This document shows positions 11,032 through 21,459 of a stretch of 64,000 nt of DNA, piece after piece. Location: contig OZ218959.1 in NCBI GenBank assembly GCA_965112735.1, positions 2,666,001-2,730,000 on the forward strand, given 5' to 3'. The stretch's first letter is position 1; each line of letters begins with the position of its first letter. A model generated the notes under the pieces. The model had not been told where the DNA came from. It saw only the letters and a list, made by a program, of their open reading frames with translations, and did not search any database. A program made the translations under genes and the position numbers. The DNA comes from Phaeosaccion multiseriatum (taxonomy: Eukaryota; Ochrophyta, other classes).

Positions 11032-12418
11032 CCTTTTCTTGTCATCATGTCATCCGCAGGCTATCGGCGACAGCGTGAGCCGCAGTGTAGTGGAGCGGGT
11101 CAAGTCACGTATCTTGGATCTCGGGGGCGCCAACGGAATCCGAACCGTGACCCATCTGCTAAAGAGTATGGACAAGGATGGAAGGTAAGGGTCGAGGTAG
11201 GAGGGGAACAACGACTCTGATTCCAGTCCTCCACCTACAGGAGAAGAGTCGGGAGAGGAATGGAAGGAGAAGACTCTCTCTCGTGGCATCGGAGTGGGAG
11301 GCGGGAAGAGGGGGCCGGGCCGGGCCGGGCTCTTCTCACGCCCTTCATCCTCCCTCCCCATCTCACCCCCCCCATGCAATCCTCAAATGTGCTCATCCCT
11401 CCACCTTCCCCACTCCTCCACTCCCTCCAACCCCCCCCCCCCATTCCCCCTCGCCCCACACTGCTACACCTACCCACCTATCCACCCACCCACCTCTACT
11501 CTGTCCCATCACCCACCAACACACACACGCGTCCTCAGTAATACGTTAGATCGTGTGGACCTGGCGGAGGGCCTGTCTTCCTTCGGCATGCAAGACATCA
11601 ACGACACTCCGGGGGGCGATCTGGACCGGCTCATGTCGTACTTTGACAGAGAAGGAAAGGGGAAAATCTGCATCGAGGAGTTCCATAGAGGACTCCGAGG
11701 GACGGTGCGTAGTGAGGAGTGTGGAGAGAGGAATAAGGTAGTGAGTAGTAGAGTAAAAACTAGTCGGTCAGGTCACTCAGTCAGTCAGCCAGTCAGTCGG
11801 TCAGTCTACCGATCTACCTTCCCACAGGTTTGTCTGTCACATCGTGTGCTGCTGCCTCATGCACAAAGGATGTTGACTTGCTTAGCTTCCGGGGCTCTTG
11901 CTCATCCTTCTCCCTCTCTCTTATCTCTATCTCGCCCTCTCCACCCCCCCTCCCTCCCCCCCCCCTTCTTGCCCCCTCCCTCTCCTACAATACAGATGAG
12001 CAAGCCTCGTAAGCTCCTAACCAAGCAAGCCTTCACCAAGCTGGACAGGTCCGGCAAAGGAGTGGTGTCTGTGGACGACCTCCGGGCCTCCTTCAGCGCC
12101 GCACAACACCCCGACGTGGTGTCAGGACGCTGCTCCGAAGACGAGATTCTTACGGACATGCTCTCTGACTATGAGGTACGATACGGTCATAAGTTTCAGT
12201 TTCATTTTCAGTCGTGTCAGTTTGAGTTTCAGTCTCAGTCTCAGTCTCAGTCTCAGTCTCAGTGTCAGCTTCAGTATGGTAGACCTGACCCTTGCTTTCG
12301 CCCTCCGCTCCCTCCCCTGCGATCTGTCAGGGTCCGGGCTCCGACGGCAATGTATACTGGCAGGAGTTCCTGGACTACTATAAGGTAAATACCGAGCACC
12401 CGGGAGGGGGCAGGCGGG

Positions 12419-12474
<56 letters not shown>

Positions 12475-13058
12475 CAAGGGCGGGGGAAGCGGAGACCTTT
12501 CCTGGACTGATCTGTTCTACTTGCTCTTCATTTTGTCCTTGGGACGACGCGCCTACCTGTCTGTCTGTCTTGCTGCCTGACTGTCTGCCTACCTGCCTGC
12601 CTGCCTGCCTGCCTACCTACCTACCTGCCTGCCTGCCTGCCTGCCTGCATGTCTGCCCTAGTGTCTGCCCGCCTCGACACATCGACCACTCTCAAATCGC
12701 CCTCCTCTCTCCTTATCGTTATTGGATTGTGCTTGAATGGTGGGGCTTGCTTTCCCTCCCCAAGAATGCCCACATCTTGCTAATTTGACTACTTTGCCAC
12801 TCCACCGTTCCCCCCATCCCTCCACTTCTGTCCGTCCCTCTCTTGTCCTTACATCTATCCATCTATCCGTCTAACCATCATCTCTCCATCAATTGATCAA
12901 TCTGTCTCTCGTTGGGCGTGTGTGTGTGTGTGTGCGTGTGTGTGCGTGCGCGCCATCTACAGGACCTGTCCTCGGCCGTGCAGAGCGACGACTATTTCGC
13001 GCTTATGATGCGTAACGCCTGGCACCTCGCGGGGGGGGAGGGATGGGCGGAGGAGTAG
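9897..13058 (+). CDS. Calcyphosin-like EF-hand calcium-binding protein
   Basis: Cytosolic calcium sensor of the calcyphosin/CAPSL type. Eight exons: 9897..10005, 10204..10237, 10614..10773, 11060..11184, 11539..11704, 11996..12175, 12331..12384, 12963..13058; all have GT-AG borders and agree in phase, giving 307 aa. EF-hand loops in order: DSNSSGTIDFEE (canonical, built across an intron), DEDCFGYICYHD (degenerate), DKDGSNTLDRVD (canonical), DREGKGKICIEE, DRSGKGVVSVDD, and a last degenerate SDGNVYWQEF. The C-terminal third (LDRSGKGVV, WQEFLDYY, SDDYFALMMRNAWHLAGG) follows the calcyphosin pattern closely. Calcyphosins usually have four EF-hands; the first exons add a further pair. CAPSL proteins are frequent in ciliated lineages, which fits CFAP52 in this window. 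Several introns are built of CA, CT, TCAG or GGCA repeats. Confidence 0.9.
10528..10604. repeat. CA microsatellite in calcyphosin-like intron
   Basis: Nearly pure CA for about 77 bp, ending just before the acceptor AACGCACAG of exon 3. Confidence 0.95.
10952..11029. repeat. Second CA microsatellite, next intron
   Basis: CA run with a short CG-containing interruption, in the intron before exon 4. The same repeat type and orientation as in the preceding intron. Confidence 0.95.
12413..12476. repeat. GGCA tetranucleotide array in the last intron
   Basis: About 15 units of GGCA on the sense strand. A complementary TGCC-type array follows at about 12590-12650 in the same intron, so the intron RNA could fold into a long hairpin. 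Confidence 0.9.
12584..12652. repeat. CTGCC/TACC tetranucleotide array, inverted relative to 12413-12476
   Basis: Tandem TGCC/TACC units in the same intron as the GGCA array, complementary to it over many units. Confidence 0.85.
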
Positions 13059-13497
13059 GCGAGTAGGCCGGTCAGCAGTCCCAGTGGGGCTGGAATGCGA
13101 AGTAGAGCTTTCCATTCCCCACACATTGGCAGCAACAAACAGCAACCACCTTTGTACAATCTCCACACCTCGATTTATATATATAACATACCTACTCACA
13201 CATTTCATTATAATAATTGTTTCCTGTTTCCTTTGTGATCTCTTTTGTAATGTATCCACCCCAAGCGCAATGGGTATGTACGTGCGCGTCCACCCCTTCC
13301 CTCCCACCCCCTTCCTGTTCCTCCCCACTCCTATTCCTCCCAACTCCTTAACACCCCCTCCCTCTCACTCCCTCCCTCCCTCCCTCCCACCCCTCCCTCT
13401 CACTCCCTCCCTCCCCCCCTCCCTCCCTCTCAATGCTCTTTCATTCTCTTCTCCAAGACCTGTGTGTGTGTGCCAATCAGAGACGAAAGAGGGAAGG
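13059..13497. other. Intergenic region between convergent genes
   Basis: 439 bp between the calcyphosin-like stop and the proposed ABC ATPase stop. It has an AT-richer stretch near 13170-13260 and a CTCCCTCC array at about 13350-13430. No gene is supported. Confidence 0.6.
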
Positions 13498-15022
13498 TCA
13501 GTGACACCGTTCTATGAGGTAGTCAGCCAGTCGCAGTCGTCGGGAGAGGGTCGACCACTATAGTGAATGTCTGGGTATGTACGTCTATAGATCGAAACCG
13601 AAACAGCTCAAGCACGCACTCACGCACCTGCAGGGTCATCCTGCTCAGCAAGGAGCTCTTGTCCTTGGGCAGAGGGGTTTCCAGTCCGTCTTTGATGTGC
13701 CCCTGCTCCATCTCCACCACATCCTCGGCCAGGTACAGGCTTTCGAGCTCATGAGTACACATCACGAGCTTCACGCCGTACCTCTTGGCAAGGCTGTGTT
13801 GTTGTTGTTGTTCGTATTAAAATTCATAAGGGCAGAAGGGGGGCAAAGGGTTAGAGAAGGGATGAAGGGATAAAGAGTAGAGGGAAGGGTACAAGGATAC
13901 AAGGGTTGAAGGTTGAAGGAAAGGAAGGTTGATGGAAGGAAAGGCAGAAGGACACTCACTTCTCAAGCACGAGGTCCACCTTCTCACGGCAGCGCCGATC
14001 CATCCCGTGGGTGAGGTGATCAAGCACCAGGATGGGCGGGAGGGGGCAGGCCGCTCCTCTCGCCAGAGCCACCGCTATGGCCATCTTCGCTGTCTCACTG
14101 CCCGACAGACCCGTGCCTCGCTGGAGAGAGGAAGAGCCGAAGGGGGGGAGGGCGGTCAGTCAAACCGTCGGCTAATCACTCGGGCAGCTGGTCGATTCAT
14201 CAGCTCTTTGCCAACCACCGGACTAACCAATCAATCAACCAATCAATCAACCAATCAGTCAGTCACATAGACGCGCCACCAAGCAGCAGCTCGGAAGCTC
14301 TTGTGTGCCGCCTTTGGCCGCTGCTCTACTCTACCATCGGGTCTCAGCCGGCAATAACAAGGTACTACGTAAGGAACTACGTACCTTGTTCGCGCACTTC
14401 ATGAGGCCGGACATACCCAGCAGTTGGTGGACTAGAGCGGGCTTCACAGATGGGTCGCACAGAGGACTGCGATTACGCTTCAGCACGTCTCGAATGCTGA
14501 GGTACAGCTGCTTGTGGATGTCGAAGCCCCTCCCGTCATCGTCCTTGATCGGGATCACTAGAATGGCCTGAGAGAGAGGCGGGGAGAAAGAGAGAGAGAG
14601 GAGGGGGAGGGGGGGGGGGGTGAGGGAGAGGGAGAGAGAGAGAAGAGAGAAAGATCCAGAGTGAGCGAGAGGCGAAGAAGGGGGGCGGACTGGTTTCGTT
14701 ACCATCGTCCCTCAGCGCACTGATGACCGGCCCATTGGGATTGAATCGGCGGTAAGCCTCGTTAGGGCACTCTGAGTCCACAAATCACGACCACCTATGG
14801 TCTATCGTCTGCGTATGTCCAACTTGTATAGTATGATAGCACGTCCAACTTGTTTAGTATGATAGCACGAAGGCAGCGAGAGAGCGGAAGGCGAGCGCAC
14901 CTTCCGATTTGTGTAGCCCAGCACTGGAGTGTCCACAGTGACTGCCCCAGCTGAGGCCCTCTCCTCGCCTCCGATCACCCGCAAGAGCCTGGATAGGAGA
15001 GAGAGAGAGGGAGAGAGAGAGA

Positions 15023-15092
<70 letters not shown>

Positions 15093-16197
15093 AAGAAGAA
15101 CTTAGGGCACAAGGAGAGAGGGCCATAGGGCCTGTTACAGGTAATAAAAATCGCCCCAAGAGAAGAGCGACATGGAACGACCTGCAAATGCACAGTATCC
15201 TGGGCCCCTGCCCAAATGGTGGGGTGACTCACTCACTTGCTCTTCCCGCTTCGGGCCTCCCCGAGCACCAAGGTGGGACCGGGGCTCGTGATATGCAGGG
15301 TCACATCCTTGAGCTCCGGCCCTCTCTATAGCAAAGGATGTGGCCGTCAGGGAGGCAGAGGAGCGCAGAGATCGAGAGCGAGAGAGCGAGGCGAAGTGAG
15401 GGGCAGCGAAGGAAGGCCAGGGATCAGCTATGCCATCGCTGGCAGTTGAGAGCGATGGAGATGGGAACAGAAAGACGTGGGATAGTTTGTGTACCATACG
15501 AGGGGATAGGAGGATATTAGAAGTCGCCATAGCACAGCGGCCTTGCTTGACCTCCCGCTTCTTCTAGAGTGGCCTGTCCCTGTCCCTCCCGCGCTCCCTG
15601 CTCACCCCATCTTCGCCGCTCCAGAACCAGTCCAGCAGGCTTGGCTGATGCGTCGTGTGGACGCCCTCCAGGTGAAGCTGCGGCAAAAGCAGAGAGGGCG
15701 GACATGGGGCCTTTCAAGACGAAAGTAATAAAAAAGGTGGATAAACTGAAGAAATGTTGGGAGAAGGTCCATCTACGCACCTGCCCAGGAGGGTGGAACC
15801 CCTGCACGATAGGGTCATGCGGGCCGCTGCCCCCCTCCAGTTCAAGCCGCTGGAACCTCTCAGCTATCTCCGCCCTTCTTTTCTTGATTTTCGCGTTCCG
15901 ACCAAGGAATGACTGGGTGCCCACGAAGTCCTCCGTGGTCCACACCATGTCTTTCGCTGGGTCTGCCAGAAGCTTCTCGACATACTTCTCGTGCGGCGTC
16001 AGCTTCGCCTCCTCGTGATAGCTCGCGTTGTCTTCGCCTCCTGGTGATGATGTCCATAACTTCACTTCAACCCGCCCACACCGTCGGGCTGCTGCATGTG
16101 TGGACACCGGGCCGGTGCTCCAGCAGCAGCGGGGACTGGGAGCGAAAGCAGCAGCAGTTGTAGCTATTACCGAGAAAAGAAGAAGAAGAATTTCCAT
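13498..16197 (-). CDS. Plastid-targeted ABC-type ATPase with altered Walker B
   Basis: Single nucleotide-binding domain resembling the ABCG/PDR type. Exons 16197..15781, 15325..15237, 14988..14901, 14567..14385, 14120..13960, 13793..13628 and 13557..13498 agree in phase, giving about 387 aa. The N-terminus has a signal peptide (MEILLLLFSVIATTAAAFAP) with a plastid AF cleavage motif. Walker A is GEARSGKS, signature LSGSE, Walker B ILVLDHLT and H-loop CTHE. The residue after the Walker B Asp, normally the catalytic Glu, is His, and LSGGQ is degenerate, so hydrolysis may be weak. No transmembrane segments appear after the domain, so it may be a regulator or half of a split transporter. The last 19-residue exon is tentative; reading through from 13628 would stop at 13523 instead. 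An open stretch at about 14700-14765 looks codon-like but breaks the phase. Confidence 0.75.
15001..15090. repeat. GA microsatellite in ABC ATPase intron
   Basis: GA run on the plus strand, CT on the sense strand, between the Walker A exon and the following exon. It sits within 15 bp of the acceptor. Confidence 0.95.
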
Positions 16198-16369
16198 TTT
16201 CTTTACGGCAACTCGTTAAAGAAAAGCGCCGCTCGTCGAAAGGTGTTTATTGTTTATTGTTTATTGACTTAGGCGGCTTCTTGTATGCATGTTGGTGCCC
16301 CAGCTCCCAACTGTGAACCAAGCTCATGGCCATGATATCAGAGCTTTCGAGCTGGACGGCTGGACGACC
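16198..16369. promoter_or_regulatory. Putative bidirectional promoter, ABC ATPase / TSR1
   Basis: 172 bp between divergent start codons, the tightest pair in the window. It contains three TTTATTG units (about 16242-16266). Confidence 0.4.
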
Positions 16370-18496
16370 ATGGCTCACTCTCACCGTAGTGGGGGCTTAA
16401 AGCAGTCCAACAAGAAGCATAAAGGGGGGGCGGGAGCGTCCAAGCGATCGCTGAAGGCAGCGGCCGGCGGCAAGGTGGAGCGCAGCAACAGAGCGGCCCC
16501 GAAGGCGAATAAGGGTGCAGGGGAAGCCACGAACGCGAAACTCAAGAGACTCAACATGGCGAAACAGGTGTGCTCAAGCCTAGAAGGGGAGGTTAGGGGG
16601 GGAGGGGGGTGGTAGCAGACACCGCTGCTATTGTTTTTCCCCTGTGGAGCCAGGGGTGAAATCCTCCCTCCACGCACGCCTCCCTACCCCTTTATCCCCG
16701 CTAAGGCAGTTAGTTGCTGCTACTCACCCCTTCTCCTTCCTGTGCTACTTTAAAATCCATCTCCTTTCCCCCCCCTTTCTCCCCCTCCACTTCCCTTCCC
16801 TCCCTCCCTCTCCCCTCCCCAACTCGCAACACGCCCCACTACGCCCCACGCGACATCAGACGAAGAAGCAAAGGCAGCAGGAGCTGCGCCTGGCCAAGCG
16901 TTTGGGCTCTGCAGACGGTCCTCCGAAGATCATCATGATCATGGCCCTGTCCTCCCTCGCAGATGTGGGTACACTCAGAGACACCCTCGTCGCTCAGGCG
17001 TCGTCCTCTACCGTCAGCGGTGGGAGCGATGTGCGCATGATCACAGCTACATATAGCCAATACAAGCAACGCGTGACGCTGCTGTGTCCGCCCAGGGGAC
17101 TTTTGTCCTGCCTGGAGTACTGTAAAGTCGCGGACATCATCATGCTGGCACTGCCGGTGCAGCAGGGTGAGGACAAATGCGTTGACGAGGTAAGTCTAAC
17201 AACAAGGGAAGCATCGCCGGTTGCTTGCCTTCCCCTACTGAAAGGCTTCGTTCTCCCACGCCGTCTCGTCTCCATGGCACGTCACCCCCCCCCCCCCCCC
17301 AAACCCCCCACCCCTCTCTCTCGTCGCTTTGTGTACCACCAACTCCTCCTGCGCCCGGAACACACACACATACACAGACGGGAGAGCTGATCTTGAGCGC
17401 TCTAAAGGCGCAGGGCTTGCCAACTGTGATCGGCGTAACTCAAGGCGCCAAGGAGCTGTCCAGCAGCAAGGCCCAGGCAGACATGAAGAAGTACGGACAG
17501 AGGCTCTTCGAAACAGAGTTTGGCGAGGTAGCCAAGGTGGTGACGGCTGATAACCCCGTGGCCATGGTACGCACGATTGTCAGCACGCCCTGTCGGACGT
17601 TACATTGGAGGGCGCAGAGGTCGTATCTCGTTGCAGAGTCCGCTGTTTTGGTGCCCGCTGCTGCGTCATTATCAGCAGCAGCAGCAGCAGCAGCAGGAGG
17701 AGGAGGAGGAGAGGGAGGAGGGGGGGGCGGACACGACCTGAAGGTGCGAGGATTCTTGAGAGGAAGGCCCCTGTCGGTGAACCAACTCGTGACCTTGAGC
17801 GGCGCGGGGCACTTCCGAATGACGCAAATCGCTCTGTGCCAGGAGCAAGGAGGGGCGGCGGCAGCGAGGCGAAGACCTGCAGCAGCAACAGCAGCAGCAG
17901 GAGGAGGAGGAGGAGAATTAGAGGGGGGGGACGTGACAATGGGCGAAGCAGAGGGTGGTAGTAGTAATAGCAGTAGTAGTAGTCGCGGTAGTCTTGATGA
18001 AGGCGCCGTGCTCGCCGTCTTGGCAGTTGCCGACCCGTCCAAGCAAGAGGCGCTGGCTCTCGAGGCAGAGGTTGACGACCTTGCAGGCGAGCAGACTTGG
18101 CCCACAGAGGAGGAGATGGCGATGGCGGATGTGGAGGCAGCAGGAGGAGGAGGGGGGGGGGGGGCTGATGAAGCATTGGCGCTAATGGACCCTGCGAAGA
18201 AGATGCACGCACCGCGACCGAAGGGGTGGTCAACCTATCAGGGAGCGTGGCTTGAGGGAGGAGCAGCACCACCACCTGCTGCTACAGCAGTTGGTGATAC
18301 AGCGGCAGGAGGAGTGGTGGATGCGGAGGATGGGGAGGAGTGGGTGAAGGGCGGGGAGGAGGAGGATGATGGGCTGGGAGGTAGTGATATGGATGCGATG
18401 GAGCTGGAGAGGGCAGAGCGAAAGATGCTCGAGGACAGGGCCAGAGAAGATATGGACTTCCCGGATGAGGTGGGTGTGTTTGTTTGTGTGTTTGTG

Positions 18497-18528
<32 letters not shown>

Positions 18529-21201
18529 CGCGTTATGTGTATGTGCGGGTGGGTGAGTGGTTGCGTGTATTTGTGTGTGCGTGCGTGCACGTGTGAGCGT
18601 GCGGCCTCTGTCCGTATGTCGCGCTGGCCCCTGTTCGCTGTCCTCTTGATTCTGTGATCTCTCCTAATTGCCCTCTTTACTCTCTCGTCTGCCCTCCCCT
18701 CTCTGCTCTTTCCTCTGTCCTCCTCTCTCCTCTAACCCTCATCATCCCCTCCCTCGTCTTGTCATTTGGTCCCCCTTGCCAGGTGGACACGCCCCAAGAC
18801 ATCCCTGCCCGCACCCGTTTCGCCCGTTACAGACACCTCAAGAGCTTCCGCACCTCTCCCTGGGACGCCAAGGAGTCCCTGCCCAGAGACTATGCCCGGG
18901 TCTACCAGGCAAGTACTCCTGCTGCTGTATCACCAACCGCTGGTGCTCATGGTGGTGGTGGTGGTGGTGGTGGTGGTGCTGCTGCTACTACTACTGAGTG
19001 ATGTGATGCACCTGCACACTGGGATGGGATGGGATGGCACTGTATGGATGGATGGATGGATGGATGACGTAGCCGCGGATGATGTGAACATTCAGAAATC
19101 CAATACTGATCTCTGTGATGAGTTACCGAATCGAGCTTTTTAACACTGACGCACCAGGCACAACAACCAGAGCCTTTCCTTCCCTGTAAGCAAGGCCTGT
19201 AGGAGAGGACAACGTGTTCACTTTATCTAACCGGAAGCACTACCCGTTAAACACTGCCCTTGCCCTTCGTTCCATCCCCTGTGGTCTCTGGGCTCTCTCC
19301 CTCTCTCGAACCCGCCTTGCTCTTCCACCCCCCACCCCTCCAACCCATTCCCCTTCTCGGCTTGTCTCGTCTCTCCCCTCTCCTCTCTATCGTCTTCGTA
19401 TCCCTCCTCTCCTCATGTCCTGTCCTGTGCAGTTTGATGACTTCCTAGCAGTGCAAAAGTCAGTCCATGCCGCGGCTGAAAAGGTGGAGCAGGAGCAGAA
19501 GAAGGCCTTCATTGCGGCCACCACACCCTCTAGCAGTGGCAGCAGCGTGGGGTCCAGGAGTCGTGCAGCCTCCGTTGCTTCTTCTTCCACTTCTTCGCAA
19601 GTTGGTGGTATGGACGTCGGCGTCGACGAGGGAGGATCAGAGTCGTGCTCTTCGTCCTCCCAAGGAGGGGGTGGAGGAGGAGCAGGGGGAGTGGTGATGG
19701 TCGGGGACGAGGAGGAGGGTGTGGTAGCCTCGGGGCAATACATAGAGATTACCCTCGCCAACGTCCCGAGCGACGTTCTGGAGCGCATCCAAGCCGCTCA
19801 GGGGGGGATACAGGGCCCACTTCTGCTCTTCTCGCTGCTCCGCTTCGAAGGCAAGCTCACTGTGCTGCACTTTAACATTCAAAGGGACAGCAGGCTACCC
19901 GAGGACGTGATCATCCCTTCCAAGGAGAAGCTCGTGTTTCAGTGTGGTTTCCGCCGCTGGACGGCCAAGCCCGTCTTCAGTCAGATATCGCTCAACTGCG
20001 AAAAGCATAAGTTTGAGAGGTTCTTACAGTCAGGTAGGTAGGGTGGGTGTGTGGATGCGTGTGTTTTAGGCGGGTAGGTGTGAGTCAGCGTTGTGGCTTG
20101 TGTGTGCCCGCGCGCGTGTGCGTGTGGGTGAGTGTGTGTGGGCGCGCGCGCGTGTTTGTGTGTATGTGTGTGTGTGTTTGTGAGTGTGTGGACAGGTGGT
20201 GTGTGTGTAGAGAAGGGCTGTTCTGTGTCTTCTTGGTCTCACCACCACTGCCACCCTCTTGTCCCTCTTTCTCTCTTTGTATCCGTCTCCTCTCTCTCTC
20301 TGTCTCTGTCTGTCTGCCTGTCTGTCTGCCTGCCTATTTCCTCTCTCTCTCTGTGTGTGTTTGTGCGTCTCCTCTCTATCTCTGCTTCCTCCCTACGGTC
20401 TCTGTCTCACCACCAATCATGTAACCAAAGGGAGGTTTGTAGGTGCCTCCTGCTACGGCCCCGCCACCTTCCAACCAGCCCCGGTGCTCATCTACCGTCA
20501 GCCGGAGGGCGCGGTTGGCGACGACGGGCTGCAGCTGGTGGCACACGGCTCTCTCACCGCAGTAGAACCCGATCGGATAATTCTGAAGAAGGTCGTGCTG
20601 ACAGGCTACCCGCTGAGGGTTCGAAAGAGAAAGGTGCGGGAATTGTAGAGTTGGGATTGTAGAGAAGGGGTTGGGTGGACAAGAGAGATGAAAAAGCGCT
20701 GACTTCAGTTACACATCGAGGCTGACTTCAGTTGTGTTCATTGATGTGCTATGCACCCATCCACCACCCACCACCTGCGCGCTTGAGCTCCGACTGACTT
20801 GCTTCTGTTTTGTGTACTTCCCCACCCACCGACTACCCACCCACTACTCACCAACCCACCTTCATCCACCCATCTACACACGTCTACATCCATCTACCTC
20901 ATACACCCACCAACCACCTACACTCATCTGCCCACCTACCTACCTACCTACCTACCTACCTGCCTGCCCTTAGGCCGTCATCAAGTACATGTTTTTCGAC
21001 CCTGAGGACGTCAAGTGGTTCACTCCCACCGAGCTCACCACCAAGTGGGGATTGACAGGTACCATCAGAGAACCAGTGGGCACGCACGGGCTGATGAAGG
21101 TGGTGTTTAATAAGCCTGTCAAGCAGAATGATATTGTGTGTTTGCATCTGTACAAGCGAGTGTATCCGAAGATGGATGGGGATGTTGTGGTGGTGCGGTA
21201 A
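16370..21201 (+). CDS. TSR1: Pre-rRNA processing / 40S maturation factor TSR1
   Basis: Cytoplasmic and nucleolar GTPase-like factor that occupies the decoding region of pre-40S subunits. Seven exons: 16370..16567, 16860..17189, 17378..18469, 18783..18908, 19433..20033, 20431..20633, 20974..21201; 925 aa. Landmarks: MAHSHRSGGLKQSNKKHKGG start; degenerate G domain (IIMIMALSSLADVGTL, VADIIMLALPVQQG, GLPTVIGVTQG); AARP2CN region (RSYLVAESAVLVP, VNQLVTLSGAGHFRMTQIA); acidic low-complexity linker with Gly/Ala inserts; PWDAKESLPRDYARVYQFDDF; and the C-terminal DUF663 block (QGPLLLFSLLRFEGKL, LVFQCGFRRWTAKPVFSQ, GASCYGPATFQPAPVL, VIKYMFFDPEDVKWFTP, EPVGTHGLMKV, YKRVYPK). The intron after 18908 begins GCAAGT, so it is GC-AG. 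Two copies of the dispersed 17-mer are present, one coding (AVGDTA) and one in that intron. Confidence 0.95.
18287..18303 (+). repeat. Dispersed 17-mer, copy in TSR1 exon 3
   Basis: GCAGTTGGTGATACAGC on the coding strand, read as AVGDTA. Exact complement of the copy at 2288-2304, read in a different frame. Confidence 0.8.
18501..18590. repeat. GT-rich tract in TSR1 intron 3
   Basis: GT dinucleotides with scattered interruptions just after the donor at 18470. This is one of the few introns here whose sense strand carries GT rather than pyrimidine repeats near the donor. Confidence 0.8.
18924..18940 (-). repeat. Dispersed 17-mer, copy in TSR1 intron
   Basis: GCTGTATCACCAACCGC, one base from the reference copy, 16 bases into the intron that begins with GC. 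Being noncoding, it shows the motif is not maintained as protein. Confidence 0.75.
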
Positions 21202-21459
21202 GAGGGGTGAGGAGGAGGAGGAGGAGGGGGAGGAGGAGGAGGAGGACGAGGACGAGGAGGAGGAGGAAGAGATAAACAAGGGCCACAAGAGTCACACATT
21301 CGTGGAATGGAGAGGTATGTGGTGCGTTTGGTGTTCAGTATCAACCATCTGCCTTCTGAAAACCTTTGGTTTTTCCTTCATTTCCATTACTTCAATTAAA
21401 AAATGTTAAGAATCTATAGTAGCGAAGCAAAAGGATGATGAAAGAACATGGCCTCTCTT
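21202..21459. other. Intergenic region between convergent genes
   Basis: 258 bp between the stops of TSR1 and the LRR gene. A GAG array occupies 21208-21270, then an AT-richer tail with AATTAAAAAATG near 21395 that could serve 3' end formation for TSR1. Confidence 0.6.

Noticed and set aside
14698-14765. Possible extra exon in the ABC ATPase (ECPNEAYRRFNPNGPVISAL)
   Set aside because: The stretch looks coding, but no acceptor/donor pair with lengths divisible by three fits between the neighbouring phase-0 exons, which join well directly.
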